From Flavobacteriales bacterium UBA720 (GTDB taxonomy: Bacteria > Bacteroidota > Bacteroidia > Flavobacteriales > Weeksellaceae): 14,348 bases of DNA. Numbering within the stretch: position 1 is the stretch's first letter; the number at the start of each line of letters is the position of its first letter. Positions 1 through 6,906 of this stretch are shown piece after piece. The position numbers and the translations under genes are program-made. The DNA is taken from NCBI GenBank assembly GCA_002297505.1, contig DBLQ01000022.1:1-14348 (forward strand), read 5' to 3'. The notes beneath the pieces were generated by a model. It saw nothing but the letters and a program-made list of their open reading frames with translations, was not told the origin of the DNA and made no database searches.

Positions 1-9
1 CAAATATTG

Positions 10-32
10 AGAAAATTTTATTAAAATTTTCT
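10..32. repeat. AT-rich perfect palindrome
   Basis: Two 11-base arms (10-20 and 22-32) are exact reverse complements around a single central T. The element lies just beyond the etfA terminator. Being almost pure A/T it would form only a weak hairpin. It could be a back-up terminator for either strand, or the end of a convergent terminator serving a gene to the left of the window. No gene is visible in bases 1-87. Confidence 0.5.
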
Positions 33-35
33 TCA

Positions 36-66
36 ATAAAAAAGCCTGAATACGCGATTCAGGCTT
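36..66 (-). terminator. Intrinsic terminator of etfA
   Basis: Arms 42-51 and 57-66 are perfect 10-base complements around a 5-base loop (52-56). Read on the minus strand, the hairpin is followed at once by six T residues (41-36). It begins 21 bases after the etfA stop codon, as expected for a factor-independent terminator closing the etfBA unit. Confidence 0.85.
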
Positions 67-87
67 CAATATCAATATAAAATCAGA

Positions 88-1035
88 TTAAGATTTTAAT
101 GCTTTGATTTTCTCTGTCAATGCCGGGATGATTTGGAAGGCATCGCCCACCACACCATAATCCGCTGATTTGAAGAAAGGCGCTTCTGCATCGTTGTTGA
201 TGACCACAATTGTTTTAGAACTGTTAACGCCCGCCAGATGCTGAATCGCGCCAGAAATTCCGACCGCGATATAAAGGTTTGGCGAAATAGCTTTTCCGGT
301 CTGTCCCACGTGCTCAGTGTGAGGTCTCCATCCGATATCGGAAACAGGCTTGGAGCAAGCTGTGGCTGCGCCCAGGACGTTCGCCAGATCCTCGATCATG
401 CCCCAGTTTTCAGGTCCTTTCATCCCACGGCCCGCAGAAACAACGATTTCTGCTTCCTTCAAATCCAATTTGCCTGATGACTGCTCGTGACTCACCACTT
501 TGGTATCTTCATTGGAAATGCTCAGTTCCCGCACTTCTTCGCTTCCGGAAGCAGGATTTTCTTTGACACCAAATGCGTTCTGAGAAACAGTTACAATAAC
601 GCCGGCCGCATCCGCTTTGGCATGCATGTAGCCTTTCCCGGAAAATGCTTTTCTTTTGACCTGAAACGGCGCAGTACTTTCCGGTGCTTCAATCACGTTG
701 GTAATCAAAGAATAATTTTTCTGAATGGCCAACATTGGCGCTACGGACGAGTCATCGGTAGTGTGAGGAAAAACGATAATATTGCCATCGGCAATCTGGC
801 TCACTGCTTCTGCATAAGCTTTGGCACTGAAGTTTTTAAGACCACTATCTTTAACATTAATAACTTTATCTGCGCCATATCTGTAAAGTAAATCTGAAGC
901 GTCTGTAGGATTAATGGAGATTGCCGTTACCGAATCGCCGGTGGCTGCAGCTACTGCCTTGGCATAAGAAACTGCTTCAAAAGCTGCTTTTTTGTAAACT
1001 CCGTTTATATTTTCTGCGTATACGAATACTGCCAT
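88..1035 (-). CDS. etfA: Electron transfer flavoprotein, alpha subunit
   Basis: This is the FAD-carrying subunit of the soluble ETF heterodimer. ETF accepts electrons from acyl-CoA dehydrogenases and related flavoenzymes and passes them to the respiratory chain through ETF:quinone oxidoreductase. The 315 residues match the usual length. The N-terminal half is the ETF alpha/beta fold. The C-terminal FAD domain is well marked: GRGMKGPEN (202-210), GQTGK (244-248), GISGAIQHLAG (259-269) and the INNDAEAPFF stretch (279-288) that ends in the family's typical ADYGVVGD. The ATG has an A-rich leader and no clear Shine-Dalgarno site, common in Bacteroidota. It lies 100 bases downstream of etfB, separated by a structured inverted repeat, and ends in a strong terminator. 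Identity is very secure; the physiological electron donors cannot be told from this window. Confidence 0.97.
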   Translation of the reverse strand: MAVFVYAENINGVYKKAAFEAVSYAKAVAAATGDSVTAISINPTDASDLLYRYGADKVINVKDSGLKNFSAKAYAEAVSQIADGNIIVFPHTTDDSSVAPMLAIQKNYSLITNVIEAPESTAPFQVKRKAFSGKGYMHAKADAAGVIVTVSQNAFGVKENPASGSEEVRELSISNEDTKVVSHEQSSGKLDLKEAEIVVSAGRGMKGPENWGMIEDLANVLGAATACSKPVSDIGWRPHTEHVGQTGKAISPNLYIAVGISGAIQHLAGVNSSKTIVVINNDAEAPFFKSADYGVVGDAFQIIPALTEKIKALKS

Positions 1036-1070
1036 AATTTTTTAATTTTTTTTAGATTAAAAAAGATCAT

Positions 1071-1130
1071 AGACGAATAGATGATAGACACTGATAATCT
1101 ATTATCTATCTGTCTATTATCTCATTGTCT
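1071..1130. repeat. Imperfect inverted repeat built of short direct repeats, etfB-etfA gap
   Basis: The right half holds two tandem 15-base units, 1098-1112 and 1113-1127, that both begin TCTATTATCT. The left half (about 1071-1098) holds two degenerate units related to the reverse complement of these (ATAGACGA, GATAGACACT). Together the halves form a long imperfect hairpin: the outer 20 bases of each arm pair at about 16 positions. On the minus strand the hairpin is followed by a TTTTTT run (1064-1059), so it could act as an attenuator or RNA-stability element between etfB and etfA. It also resembles a dispersed intergenic repeat. Function is inferred only. Confidence 0.6.
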
Positions 1131-1135
1131 CAAAT

Positions 1136-1882
1136 TTATATCACTTTCGCTTCTTCGTGAAGTAATCTTACCAATTCGTCCAGATTATCCGGAGACACCA
1201 TCTTAACAGAAGCTCTAGGTGGCACACTATCGAAGGATACGGCCTCAACCTTAACCTCAGAATTGGAAGGTTCTACCACCTGAAGAGGTTTCGTTCTTGC
1301 GGACATAATGCCTCTCATGTTCGGGATGATCAAATCTTTTTCGTCAACAAGACCTTTTTGTCCAGCCACAACCGCAGGCAACTTCACCGAAATGGTTTCT
1401 TTTCCACCTTCGATTTCTCTTACAGCTGTAGCTTCTGAGCCACTCACATCAAGGCCTACAGCAGCATTCACAAAAGCGTAATTGAGCAATTGAGCTACCA
1501 TTCCCGGCACTGCTCCGCCGTTGTAATCGATGGATTCTTTTCCGCACAGAACCAGGTCGTACGCACCATCCTGAGCGATTTTTGCAATTTCTTTGGCTAC
1601 AGAAAAACTGTCTTTCGCATCAGTATTCACGCGAACAGCATCGTTAGCACCTATGGCCAGAGCTTTTCTGATAACAGCCTCGGTTCCAGCATCACCCACA
1701 TTAAGCACAGTAACCGTTGCGCCCTGAGATTCCTGTAATTTTATAGCTTTCGTTAAAGCGAATTCGTCCAGCGGGTTGATTACCCATTGGATTCCATTTT
1801 TGTCAAAAGCAGATTTATCTGCTGTGAAATTAATTTTACTCGTAGTATCTGGAACACTACTGATACAAACTAATATTTTCAT
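1136..1882 (-). CDS. etfB: Electron transfer flavoprotein, beta subunit
   Basis: This is the AMP-binding subunit that pairs with EtfA (family also called FixA). At 248 residues the length is normal. Recognisable landmarks are NPLDEFAL (36-43), the ALAIGANDAV segment (75-83), the nucleotide-binding loop CGKESIDYNGG (113-123) and the ETF-beta signature region VREIEGGKETISVKLPAV (154-171) running into a PNMRGIMSAR stretch (187-196). The ATG at 1882 follows an A/T-rich leader. etfB is upstream of etfA, the usual gene order, with a 100-base gap that carries a possible hairpin. The subunit alone binds no FAD; the heterodimer carries one FAD and one AMP. Identity is very secure. Confidence 0.97.
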   Translation of the reverse strand: MKILVCISSVPDTTSKINFTADKSAFDKNGIQWVINPLDEFALTKAIKLQESQGATVTVLNVGDAGTEAVIRKALAIGANDAVRVNTDAKDSFSVAKEIAKIAQDGAYDLVLCGKESIDYNGGAVPGMVAQLLNYAFVNAAVGLDVSGSEATAVREIEGGKETISVKLPAVVAGQKGLVDEKDLIIPNMRGIMSARTKPLQVVEPSNSEVKVEAVSFDSVPPRASVKMVSPDNLDELVRLLHEEAKVI

Positions 1883-2143
1883 AAGTCAGTATTTATTATT
1901 TTTAATTTTTATGAATTGAATAAAATCAGAAGCTAAGCAATCTTGCCACTCACTTTTGGCTAATTTAAATAAAAAATGCTATGCATGCATAATTTATTGT
2001 TATTTCATAAATAATATTTTGAAAGTCTCTGTTCATCGATATTCAGGGATAATCTTGACTTTAAAATTGATACTAAAATCAGGAAATTGACTTTTGTCAT
2101 ATCCAAAATTTCGTACGCCACGCCGCCAATTTTTCTGTCGGAT
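1883..2143. other. Intergenic region between the SDR gene and etfB
   Basis: This 261-base A/T-rich stretch carries no gene I can support. It contains a perfect 12-base palindrome, TATGCATGCATA, at 1980-1991. The etfB promoter should lie here on the minus strand, but I found no clean TTTG/TAnnTTTG pair. No convincing terminator follows the SDR stop codon at 2144. Confidence 0.5.
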
Positions 2144-2845
2144 CTATTTCTTAACCTGACTTGGTCTGATTTCGATTTTGCTTGGAAGCATTCTCGGATT
2201 CATGTTCAGCATGTCAAGGATCAGGTGACCAATATCTTCCGGCTGAATTTTCCAGTCATCCTTATCCGACGGTACATTGCCATTAAAATAAGTGGCGACG
2301 GAACCCGGCATTATCGTAGAAGCCTTGATATTGTATTTTCTAAGGTCAATCATCGCAGCTTGCGTGAAGCCGACTACGCCAAATTTGGAAGCATTGTAAC
2401 CCGCTCCATTTTCGAAGAAGTTGGTTCCCGCAAGACTAGCAATGGTGATGTAATACCCTTCCGATTTCTTCAGTTCTTCGACAGAAGCCTTCAAGGTGTA
2501 AAAACAGCCTGTCAAGTTGGTTTCTATCATCGCATTCCAATCCTCGACACTCAGTTCATCCACAGAACCGAAAATTCCCAGACCTGCATTGGCAATCACC
2601 ACATCAACCTTCCCGAAATGAGCCGCAATCTGTTCAACAGCCTTTTTCTCGTCTTCAAATTTCCTCACATCAGAGCTGACTCCGAAAATCTCATTAGAAT
2701 TTTTGCGAAGCTCTGATACAGCCTTATCCACGTCTTCCTGCCTTCTGCCGCTGATGGCGACTTTATGACCATTTTTAAGTAAAACTTCTGCAATTCCGAA
2801 ACCGATACCTTTGGTTCCGCCTGTGATGTAAATTGTTTTTGACAT
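2144..2845 (-). CDS. Short-chain dehydrogenase/reductase (SDR), classical type
   Basis: This is a cytoplasmic NAD(P)-dependent oxidoreductase of the classical SDR family, 233 residues, with one Rossmann domain. The cofactor motif is TGGTKGIG (8-15) and the structural NAG motif is at 86-88. The catalytic tetrad is complete: Asn110, Ser137, Tyr150 and Lys154 (YNASK). Arg34-Arg35 after the second strand (ISGRR) suggest a preference for NADP(H), by inference from the family. It resembles proteins annotated as 3-oxoacyl-ACP reductase-like or generic SDR; the substrate cannot be read from sequence. It stands alone between two terminated neighbours and has its own ATG (2843-2845) 25 bases after the upstream gene's terminator, so either a promoter close to that hairpin or read-through drives it. 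Confidence 0.9.
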   Translation of the reverse strand: MSKTIYITGGTKGIGFGIAEVLLKNGHKVAISGRRQEDVDKAVSELRKNSNEIFGVSSDVRKFEDEKKAVEQIAAHFGKVDVVIANAGLGIFGSVDELSVEDWNAMIETNLTGCFYTLKASVEELKKSEGYYITIASLAGTNFFENGAGYNASKFGVVGFTQAAMIDLRKYNIKASTIMPGSVATYFNGNVPSDKDDWKIQPEDIGHLILDMLNMNPRMLPSKIEIRPSQVKK

Positions 2846-2869
2846 ATTAATGTATTTGGTGTACTAAAA

Positions 2870-2897
2870 TAAAAAAAACGCCCTTATCCAGAGCGCT
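2870..2897 (-). terminator. Intrinsic terminator of the T9SS protein gene
   Basis: On the minus strand an 8-pair stem (2897-2890 with 2884-2877, two G-T pairs) closes a 5-base loop. The 3' arm merges into an eight-base T run (2878-2871). It lies just after the stop codon at 2922 and separates the secreted protein from the SDR gene. Confidence 0.8.
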
Positions 2898-2921
2898 TTG
2901 TATTCAATTTAATTAAAATAA

Positions 2922-3938
2922 TTATTTCTTAATGAACTTTTTAGACTGCACACCGTTTTCAGTCTCAATATTTAGGATATAATTTCCGGCGGCTAAGTTT
3001 CTGACATCTACCTGATTGTTAGCAGATACAGCCTTTTTAGATGAAATGGTTTTACCTGAAAAGTCGATGATGCTGACAGATTTTACTTTAGATACTGTTT
3101 TAATTGTCACAAAGTCGCTAACAGGATTAGGATATATATCGACAACATCCACAGCATTTTCAATTTGTCCGGCGCTGGTAACGCCCAATACAGTTGTATT
3201 GACGGCCTCTACAACGTAATTATCAATCGAAGAAGTAGTGGCTGCTGTGTTACCAGTATTTGGCTGAGATATTACGTTAAATTGCGTGCCATCCAAGTTC
3301 TTTGTAACCGAGTAACCATTAATTGACAGCGTACTTGTAACACCGCCAATTGTGTATGTGATGATTCCATTAACTTTGTCATACGTACAACCGACCGTAA
3401 CCCAAGTGTTTGCAGGATACTGAACAGCACTGATCCCCGTAATGTTAAAGAATCCAGTTGCATTAGTAGAGTTATTGGTAAGGTTGGCCTGACCAGTAAA
3501 TAATTTGGTAGAACTGTTATATCTAAGCCCCACGATTCCTGCTGCAGAGTTGGTAACATTCACGCCAGGAGCTGAATTTCCTGTGGAAGTACCGGTATAA
3601 AAATCAAAAGTAATTTTCAAGATGTTATTTCCCGCTGTTCTATTATTCCATGCTGCTGCAAAACCTAATTTTACCGCTTGTCTTACAGAAGCTGAGGTAG
3701 CATCCGGACCAGAAATAAATTGAAATGATTTACCGTGGGCGGCATCTACATTAACGATCTGGTAATCCGGGGCAGATCCACCACTTAAATAAATACCACC
3801 TTGACCAGGAGCTCCAAATGCGAAGTTTGAACCAACATCACCCACATTGTATGAATCGTAATTGTCTGATTCAATTGTTTGTGCATTAAGAAATGTTGCG
3901 GAAAGTGCCAGCGCAGTCAGAAAATAGAATTTTTTCAT
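2922..3938 (-). CDS. Secreted protein with T9SS type A C-terminal sorting domain
   Basis: This is a predicted extracellular or cell-surface protein of unknown function, 338 residues. It has a Sec signal peptide (about 1-20: MKK, hydrophobic core, cleavage near NAQ-TIES). A middle region (about 21-250) is rich in Ser, Thr, Asn and Gly with alternating beta-strand patterns, resembling a LamG/concanavalin-like beta-sandwich; no catalytic motif is visible. The C-terminal domain (about 266-338) begins at DIYPNP, contains LAAGNYILNIE and ends SKKFIKK. This is the type A sorting signal that directs export through the type IX secretion system, after which it is cleaved and the protein is often anchored to lipopolysaccharide. 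It has its own terminator and a possible promoter, so it is probably monocistronic. The T9SS assignment is strong; the role of the middle region is open (adhesin, glycan-binding or filler are all possible). Confidence 0.88.
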   Translation of the reverse strand: MKKFYFLTALALSATFLNAQTIESDNYDSYNVGDVGSNFAFGAPGQGGIYLSGGSAPDYQIVNVDAAHGKSFQFISGPDATSASVRQAVKLGFAAAWNNRTAGNNILKITFDFYTGTSTGNSAPGVNVTNSAAGIVGLRYNSSTKLFTGQANLTNNSTNATGFFNITGISAVQYPANTWVTVGCTYDKVNGIITYTIGGVTSTLSINGYSVTKNLDGTQFNVISQPNTGNTAATTSSIDNYVVEAVNTTVLGVTSAGQIENAVDVVDIYPNPVSDFVTIKTVSKVKSVSIIDFSGKTISSKKAVSANNQVDVRNLAAGNYILNIETENGVQSKKFIKK

Positions 3939-3960
3939 AAAAAGTTTTATTATTACCCCG

Positions 3961-3990
3961 TAAATGTATAAAAAATTAATCTATCAACAA
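3961..3990 (-). promoter_or_regulatory. Possible Bacteroidetes-type promoter of the T9SS protein gene
   Basis: On the minus strand a TTG (3990-3988) is followed after 19 bases by TACATTTA (3968-3961), one base short of the TAnnTTTG -7 consensus. The start codon is 22 bases further on. The -33 element would lie in the loop and arm of the upstream gene's terminator hairpin. This is a tentative call from consensus matching. Confidence 0.35.
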
Positions 3991-4010
3991 CAAGTCGATA
4001 GATTAATTTT
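3970..4010 (-). terminator. Hairpin terminator of the M20 peptidase gene
   Basis: Arms 3972-3985 and 3997-4010 are perfect 14-base complements around an 11-base loop. On the minus strand the hairpin sits 25 bases after the peptidase stop codon, and its 3' arm ends in a TTTTTT run (3976-3971 region), so an intrinsic terminator is likely although the stem is A/T-rich. Confidence 0.65.
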
Positions 4011-4034
4011 CATGTCTTTAAAAAAAATATCTTT

Positions 4035-5414
4035 TTATTCTGAATAATATTCAAAAAAGTACGGAATACTTTCAATTCCTTTATAGTAATTATAAAGACC
4101 ATAATGCTCATTGGGCGAATGGATGGCGTCCGTATCCAGACCAAAGCCCATCAATACAGATTTAGCGCCAAGAACTTTCTCAAACAGGGAGGTAATCGGG
4201 ATGCTTCCGCCACTTCTGTATGGCAAAACTTCTTTGCCAAATGCCTTTTCCATCGCGCGCTTCGCGGCAAGAAACTCTTTGGTATCGCTTTCCAGGACGT
4301 AAGGCATACCGCCATGGTGCGGCGTTACTTTGACCTTTACACTCTTCGGGGCAATGTTCTCAAAATGGCGTGTGAATTTTTCCGTGATTTCCTCAGGAGT
4401 CTGATTCGGAACCAATCTCATCGAGATCTTTGCAAAAGCTTTGGAAGCAATTACCGTCTTCGCACCTTCACCGGTGTAGCCGCCCCAGATTCCATTGACG
4501 TCCAGTGTTGGTCTGATAGACGCTCTCTCCAGCGTGGTGTAACCTTCCTCTCCATGGATATCATTCAGGCCGATTGATTTTTTATAGGCTTCCGGATCGT
4601 CTTTCAGTTTATTCATTTCCGCACGGTCCTCGTCGGACACGATCAGGACATTGTCGTAGAAACCATCGATAGTGATATGTCCATTGTCATCAATTAAATC
4701 TCCGATCATTTTTGACAAGACATTGATTGGATTTGGAACGGCACCGCCATAAAGCCCGGAATGAAGATCGCGGTTAGGACCTTCCACTTCCACTTCAACA
4801 TAACTCAAACCACGCAGACCTGTCGTTACAGTTGGCTGCTCATTGGAATAAATATGTGTATCGGAAATCAAAATAACATCGCAGCTTAATTTTTCTTTAT
4901 TCTCTTCCAGAAAATCTGCCAGACTTGCGGAGCCTACTTCCTCTTCACCTTCTATCAGGAATTTGACATTACAAGGCAAAGAATCGGTTTTCATCATCGC
5001 TTCGAAGGCTTTGACGTGCATGAAGAATTGTCCCTTATCATCAGCTGCGCCTCTCGCAAAAACCGCTCCCTCCGGATGAAGTTCCGTTGTTTTAACAACT
5101 GGTTCAAAAGGATCGCTGGACCATAATTCCAAAGGATCTGCGGGCTGCACGTCATAATGGCCGTAAACCAAAACTGTCGGCAAATTGCTATCCATAATTT
5201 TCTCACCGAAAACGATGGGATAACCTTTCGTTTCTAGGATTTCTACATTGTCTGCACCTGCAACTTTCAGATGTCTCGCTACCTCATCGGCGCATTTCAA
5301 GACTTCGGATTTGTATGCCGGATCTGCACTAATGGATGCAATTCTAAGAATATCGAATAATTCGTCAAGAAAACGCTGTCTGTTTTCTTGGATGTATGTT
5401 TGGGTTGTACTCAT
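4035..5414 (-). CDS. M20 family metallo-dipeptidase (CNDP/carnosinase-like)
   Basis: This is a cytoplasmic di-zinc (or manganese) peptidase that hydrolyses dipeptides and similar small substrates, 459 residues, the usual size for the CNDP-like branch of M20. All metal and catalytic residues are visible: His86 and Asp88 in YGHYDVQP, bridging Asp125 in RGAADDKGQ, catalytic Glu158 and metal Glu159 in EGEEEVGS, Asp185 in SDTHIYS and His432 in IHSPNEHYG. The lid/dimerisation domain (about 205-370) starts with EVEGPNRDLHSGLYGG and carries His218, which acts across the dimer in family members. There is no signal peptide. It is monocistronic by context, with hairpin terminators on both sides. The exact substrate (general dipeptides, beta-Ala-His or others) cannot be predicted. 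The ATG at 5414 is the natural start, giving a normal N-terminus. Confidence 0.93.
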   Translation of the reverse strand: MSTTQTYIQENRQRFLDELFDILRIASISADPAYKSEVLKCADEVARHLKVAGADNVEILETKGYPIVFGEKIMDSNLPTVLVYGHYDVQPADPLELWSSDPFEPVVKTTELHPEGAVFARGAADDKGQFFMHVKAFEAMMKTDSLPCNVKFLIEGEEEVGSASLADFLEENKEKLSCDVILISDTHIYSNEQPTVTTGLRGLSYVEVEVEGPNRDLHSGLYGGAVPNPINVLSKMIGDLIDDNGHITIDGFYDNVLIVSDEDRAEMNKLKDDPEAYKKSIGLNDIHGEEGYTTLERASIRPTLDVNGIWGGYTGEGAKTVIASKAFAKISMRLVPNQTPEEITEKFTRHFENIAPKSVKVKVTPHHGGMPYVLESDTKEFLAAKRAMEKAFGKEVLPYRSGGSIPITSLFEKVLGAKSVLMGFGLDTDAIHSPNEHYGLYNYYKGIESIPYFFEYYSE

Positions 5415-5485
5415 CTTATGAATGATAATTGATAATTGATTTTTCTTATTTCGACTGTCTGCAAAGAAGGCGTTCTAAGGTTCGT

Positions 5486-5518
5486 AAAAATAAAAAATGT
5501 CCTGCAAATGCAAGACAT
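5486..5518 (-). terminator. Intrinsic terminator of the small lipoprotein gene
   Basis: On the minus strand a 9-pair stem (5518-5510 with 5505-5497, one G-T pair) around a 4-base loop is followed by a T-rich run (5496-5486). It starts 31 bases after the stop codon at 5550. Confidence 0.85.
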
Positions 5519-5549
5519 CTTTTATGATAATATTTTTATAAAATTCTGA

Positions 5550-5804
5550 TTAGTGCTCAGCCTGATGCGGCGCTTCCAACTCTGGTTTGGCAGCCGGCAT
5601 TGCTGTTTTGGCAGTATCGGAAACCACGTGAGGCACCACTTTTACAGAATCGTCAGTAGGCTTATAAGTTCCGTGTGGCGCATTAGGATCATCATATCTC
5701 ACGATTTCACCTTCTTTTTTCAGACGGCCCTTGTTTCCACCTGCAGGGATGTCACAAGACATTACCAAAACAGCAGAAGCTAATAATATCACTGATTTTC
5801 TCAT
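5550..5804 (-). CDS. Small putative lipoprotein, unknown function
   Basis: The 84-residue product has a clear lipoprotein signal: MRK, a hydrophobic core and a lipobox ending Met-Ser-Cys, with Cys17 as the lipidation site. After cleavage about 68 residues remain. They are polar, with charged patches near the N-terminus (NKGRLKKEGE) and a Pro/Ala/Glu/His-rich tail, and show no recognisable fold, so the mature protein is probably largely disordered and membrane-tethered. I do not recognise the family. Support for its being real is good for its size: it is flanked by the best consensus promoter in the window and a strong terminator, so it is a self-contained single-gene unit. No neighbour hints at its job. 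Confidence 0.8.
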   Translation of the reverse strand: MRKSVILLASAVLVMSCDIPAGGNKGRLKKEGEIVRYDDPNAPHGTYKPTDDSVKVVPHVVSDTAKTAMPAAKPELEAPHQAEH

Positions 5805-5822
5805 TGTTTAAGATTTATGGGT

Positions 5823-5854
5823 CAAAAGTAGTAAAATTGAGATTTTCTGCAAAA
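5823..5854 (-). promoter_or_regulatory. Bacteroidetes-type promoter of the small lipoprotein gene
   Basis: On the minus strand TTTTG (5854-5850) is followed after exactly 19 bases by TACTTTTG (5830-5823), a full match to the TTTG-N19-TAnnTTTG consensus of the primary Bacteroidetes sigma factor. The start codon at 5804 leaves a short leader of roughly 10-15 bases after the expected start of transcription. Confidence 0.7.
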
Positions 5855-5867
5855 TTATTTTTGTAGT

Positions 5868-5896
5868 AAAATGTACAATGTAAAAAGTAAAATGTA
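5868..5896. repeat. AATGTA short repeats
   Basis: AATGTA occurs three times (5870-5875, 5877-5882, 5891-5896) in A-rich context, just upstream of the lipoprotein promoter. It may be a simple repeat or a binding region; no function is shown. Confidence 0.4.
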
Positions 5897-5939
5897 ATAT
5901 TTCTAATTCATTATGCAGACAGTGCCGTTCAAAATGACA

Positions 5940-6046
5940 ATCTTCAATTTAGCGAAGCGCGCCCCGGCGTAAGCGGAGCTCCTTTTTGCGAGAGGCTATG
6001 CCGAGCAAAAAGAGCGGGAGCTGGAGACGGATGAAGGCGCCCAGAT
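5940..6046. repeat. GC-rich intergenic hairpin element
   Basis: This block is markedly richer in G+C than the intergenic DNA around it. Its core is a hairpin of arms GCTCCTTTTTGC (5978-5989) and GCAAAAAGAGC (6005-6015), matching except for one missing base, with an inner GGC/GCC stem (5994-5996, 6000-6002). The palindrome GGAGCTCC overlaps the left arm (5975-5982). No open frame here looks like a gene. It looks like a dispersed structured element between the terminated clpP and the lipoprotein promoter. Repetition elsewhere in the genome is my expectation and cannot be seen here. Confidence 0.5.
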
Positions 6047-6049
6047 TAT

Positions 6050-6117
6050 TGTGATGGAGTGTTTGAGGGTTTTAGAGTTTGAGCGTTGGAGGGTATTTGG
6101 TTTGGGAGTTTTGTTCC
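6050..6117. repeat. Strand-asymmetric G/T-rich repeat tract
   Basis: The plus strand here has almost no C. It consists of degenerate units of about 16 bases resembling tttgagggttttagag, in three rough copies. It lies directly downstream of the clpP terminator. A short open frame runs across it but its product is just an echo of the repeat. It probably belongs with the GC-rich hairpin element next to it as one non-coding unit. Confidence 0.45.
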
Positions 6118-6118
6118 A

Positions 6119-6151
6119 TAAAAAAAACCTGACTCTTGGGAATCAGGTTTT
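6119..6151 (-). terminator. Intrinsic terminator of clpP
   Basis: Arms 6124-6132 and 6143-6151 are perfect 9-base complements, extendable inward by about three pairs. On the minus strand the hairpin follows the clpP stop by 5 bases, and its 3' arm continues into an eight-base T run. It closes the dnaG-clpP stretch. Confidence 0.85.
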
Positions 6152-6156
6152 GTCAA

Positions 6157-6834
6157 TTATTTTTTTCTTTCGAGAACTTCATCCACCATTCCGAAGCTCT
6201 TGGCTTCTTCTGATGTCATCCAGTAGTCCCGGTCTGAAGCCTTCTCTACCCATTCGTAAGTTTGACCGGAATGGTTGGAAATGATGTCGTACAATTCTTT
6301 TTTAAGTTTCAGCATCTCTCTAAGGTTGATTTCCATATCAGAAGCTACACCTTGCGCACCGCCACTTGGTTGGTGAATCATTACGCGGGAATGTTTCAGC
6401 GCAGAACGCTTGCCTTTCTCACCTGCTACCAAAAGCACGGCGCCCATAGAAGCTGCCATTCCGGTACAGATAGTGGCTACGTCCGGCTTAATGATCTGCA
6501 TCGTGTCATAAATCCCCAGACCTGCGTACACGCTACCACCAGGAGAGTTGATATAGATTTGAATGTCCTTGCTAGGATCCGAACTTTCCAGGAACAGCAA
6601 CTGCGCCGTCACGATATTCGCTACCTGATCATCGATACCTGTCCCCAGGAAAATAATTCTGTCCATCATCAACCGGGAGAAAACGTCCATCTGTGCCACG
6701 TTCATCCTTCTTTCTTCCATAATATAAGGTGTCAGGTTGGTCGGGTTGAACATTCCCATATATTGATCGGTTACCAAACCGTTATTTCCCATGTGTTTTA
6801 CTGAGAAATCTCTGAATTCTTTTTTAATGTCCAT
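6157..6834 (-). CDS. clpP: ATP-dependent Clp protease proteolytic subunit
   Basis: This is the serine-protease core of the Clp machine: two stacked heptamer rings degrade proteins fed in by an AAA+ unfoldase such as ClpX or ClpC. It has 225 residues. The catalytic triad is complete: Ser129 in TGMAASMGA, His154 in MIHQPSGG and Asp203 in SDRDYWM. The oxyanion/substrate strand INSPGGSV (96-102 region) is intact. The N-terminus is about 25 residues longer than the processed form in well-studied homologues, so a short propeptide may be removed, by analogy. clpX is not next to it: clpP lies 72 bases downstream of dnaG with no terminator in between, so partial co-transcription is possible. I found no clean promoter in that gap. 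A strong terminator follows. Confidence 0.97.
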   Translation of the reverse strand: MDIKKEFRDFSVKHMGNNGLVTDQYMGMFNPTNLTPYIMEERRMNVAQMDVFSRLMMDRIIFLGTGIDDQVANIVTAQLLFLESSDPSKDIQIYINSPGGSVYAGLGIYDTMQIIKPDVATICTGMAASMGAVLLVAGEKGKRSALKHSRVMIHQPSGGAQGVASDMEINLREMLKLKKELYDIISNHSGQTYEWVEKASDRDYWMTSEEAKSFGMVDEVLERKK

Positions 6835-6906
6835 ACTAATTGTGGTTATTTTTAAATCTTGTTTGAGTTTGCAATTTCCATTCCTTTGCGGAAATACGTC
6901 ATTCTG

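Noticed and set aside
1980..1991. Palindrome TATGCATGCATA as an operator
   Set aside because: Far from any recognised promoter box, and a 12-base A/T-containing palindrome can occur by chance; kept only as a note on the intergenic region.
2005..2100. Minus-strand frame of 31 codons after the SDR gene
   Set aside because: Short, no recognisable motif, no promoter, ends in A/T-rich DNA; another frame is equally open over the same stretch, so chance is likely.
2087..2716. Long plus-strand open frame of 209 codons
   Set aside because: It is antisense to the SDR gene, whose catalytic motifs are all in the minus-strand frame. Similar long antisense frames over etfA, the M20 gene, clpP and dnaG were dropped for the same reason.
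3972..4010. Perfect 14-base inverted repeat as a transposon end
   Set aside because: The arms are only 11 bases apart, the T run follows on the coding strand, and it lies just after a stop codon: a terminator explains it.
6051..6284. Plus-strand open frame starting in the G/T-rich tract
   Set aside because: Its first part is a translation of the repeat and the rest lies antisense to clpP.
6835..6906. clpP promoter or heat-shock operator in the dnaG-clpP gap
   Set aside because: I looked for TAnnTTTG, CIRCE-like and TGACA-type palindromes on the minus strand and found only partial resemblance.
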